Under the pieces are notes generated by a model that saw only the letters and a program-made list of their open reading frames with translations, did no database searches and was not told where the DNA came from. Made by a program: the position numbers and the translations under genes. From Dama dama (lineage: Eukaryota; Chordata; Mammalia; Artiodactyla; Cervidae): a stretch of DNA of 64,000 nt. The DNA lies in the NCBI RefSeq assembly GCF_033118175.1, contig NC_083693.1, forward strand, positions 29,149,981 to 29,213,980, read 5' to 3'. Positions within the stretch are counted from its first letter, which is position 1. The number at the start of each line of letters is the position of its first letter. Shown here one piece after another: positions 63,870 through 64,000 of the stretch.

Positions 63870-64000
63870 AAATTCCTGGGACTTGTCTCGTGGTCCAGTG
63901 GCTAAGACTCCATGCTCCCAATGCAGGAGCCCCGGGTTTGATTCCTAATCAGAGAACTAGATCCCGCATGCCACAGCTCACCCCTGGCACAGCCAAAATA
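63870..64000 (+). mobile_element. CHR-type SINE cut by window end
   Basis: GGTCCAGTGGCTAAGACTCC, TAATCAGAGAACTAGATCCC, GGCACAGCCAAAATA at the edge. Confidence 0.85.

Noticed and set aside
1..64000. CRISPR array, phage or bacterial operon
   Set aside because: No regularly spaced short repeats and no compact same-strand gene blocks; exons, SINEs and LINEs show vertebrate nuclear DNA.

Overview
The window is ruminant nuclear DNA, most likely from cattle or a close bovid. It carries many ruminant-specific retroposons (BovB LINE 3' ends, BovA/Bov-tA SINEs, CHR-type tRNA SINEs) and three spliced vertebrate genes in the order ABHD2, RLBP1, FANCI. That order matches human 15q26.1 and, from general knowledge, cattle chromosome 21. 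All exon coordinates were read by hand from splice sites and reading-frame continuity.

Layout. 1-4556: the last four coding exons of ABHD2 (+), which carry two of the three catalytic residues; a probable ~6 kb 3' UTR runs to a polyadenylation signal near 10573. 10.6-15.4 kb: SINE/LINE-rich intergenic DNA. 15597-28767: the complete RLBP1 coding sequence (-), seven coding exons encoding 317 residues, plus a non-coding first exon and a promoter with a CRX/OTX-type site near 31.7 kb. ABHD2 and RLBP1 converge; RLBP1 and FANCI diverge. 31.8-40.9 kb: intergenic DNA packed with SINEs, antisense L1 3' ends and MaLR-like LTRs. 40.95-41.13 kb: CpG-rich FANCI promoter and non-coding exon 1. 43768-62803: the first eleven coding exons of FANCI (+), about 371 of roughly 1,330 residues; the gene runs off the right edge.

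The most unusual object lies in the RLBP1 intron between 18132 and 24464, antisense to the gene. It is a 2.9 kb class I (gammaretrovirus-like) endogenous retrovirus copy laid out as R-U5, tRNA-Pro primer binding site, gag, truncated protease, env TM tail, polypurine tract, U3-R. It begins at the predicted cap site, ends just after the polyadenylation signal and is flanked by a 12-bp direct repeat at a TT/AAAA site. A normal provirus has complete LTRs at both ends and a 4-6 bp duplication, so this looks like a retroviral RNA copied into the genome by LINE machinery (a processed retroviral pseudogene). It still has an uninterrupted 504-codon gag frame, but it lacks the leader between the primer binding site and gag, all of reverse transcriptase and integrase, and the env surface subunit.

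The genes do not form one pathway. ABHD2 is a membrane lipid hydrolase, RLBP1 carries 11-cis-retinoids in the retina, and FANCI is half of the FANCI-FANCD2 DNA-repair clamp. No bacterial-type operon, CRISPR array or rRNA gene was seen.
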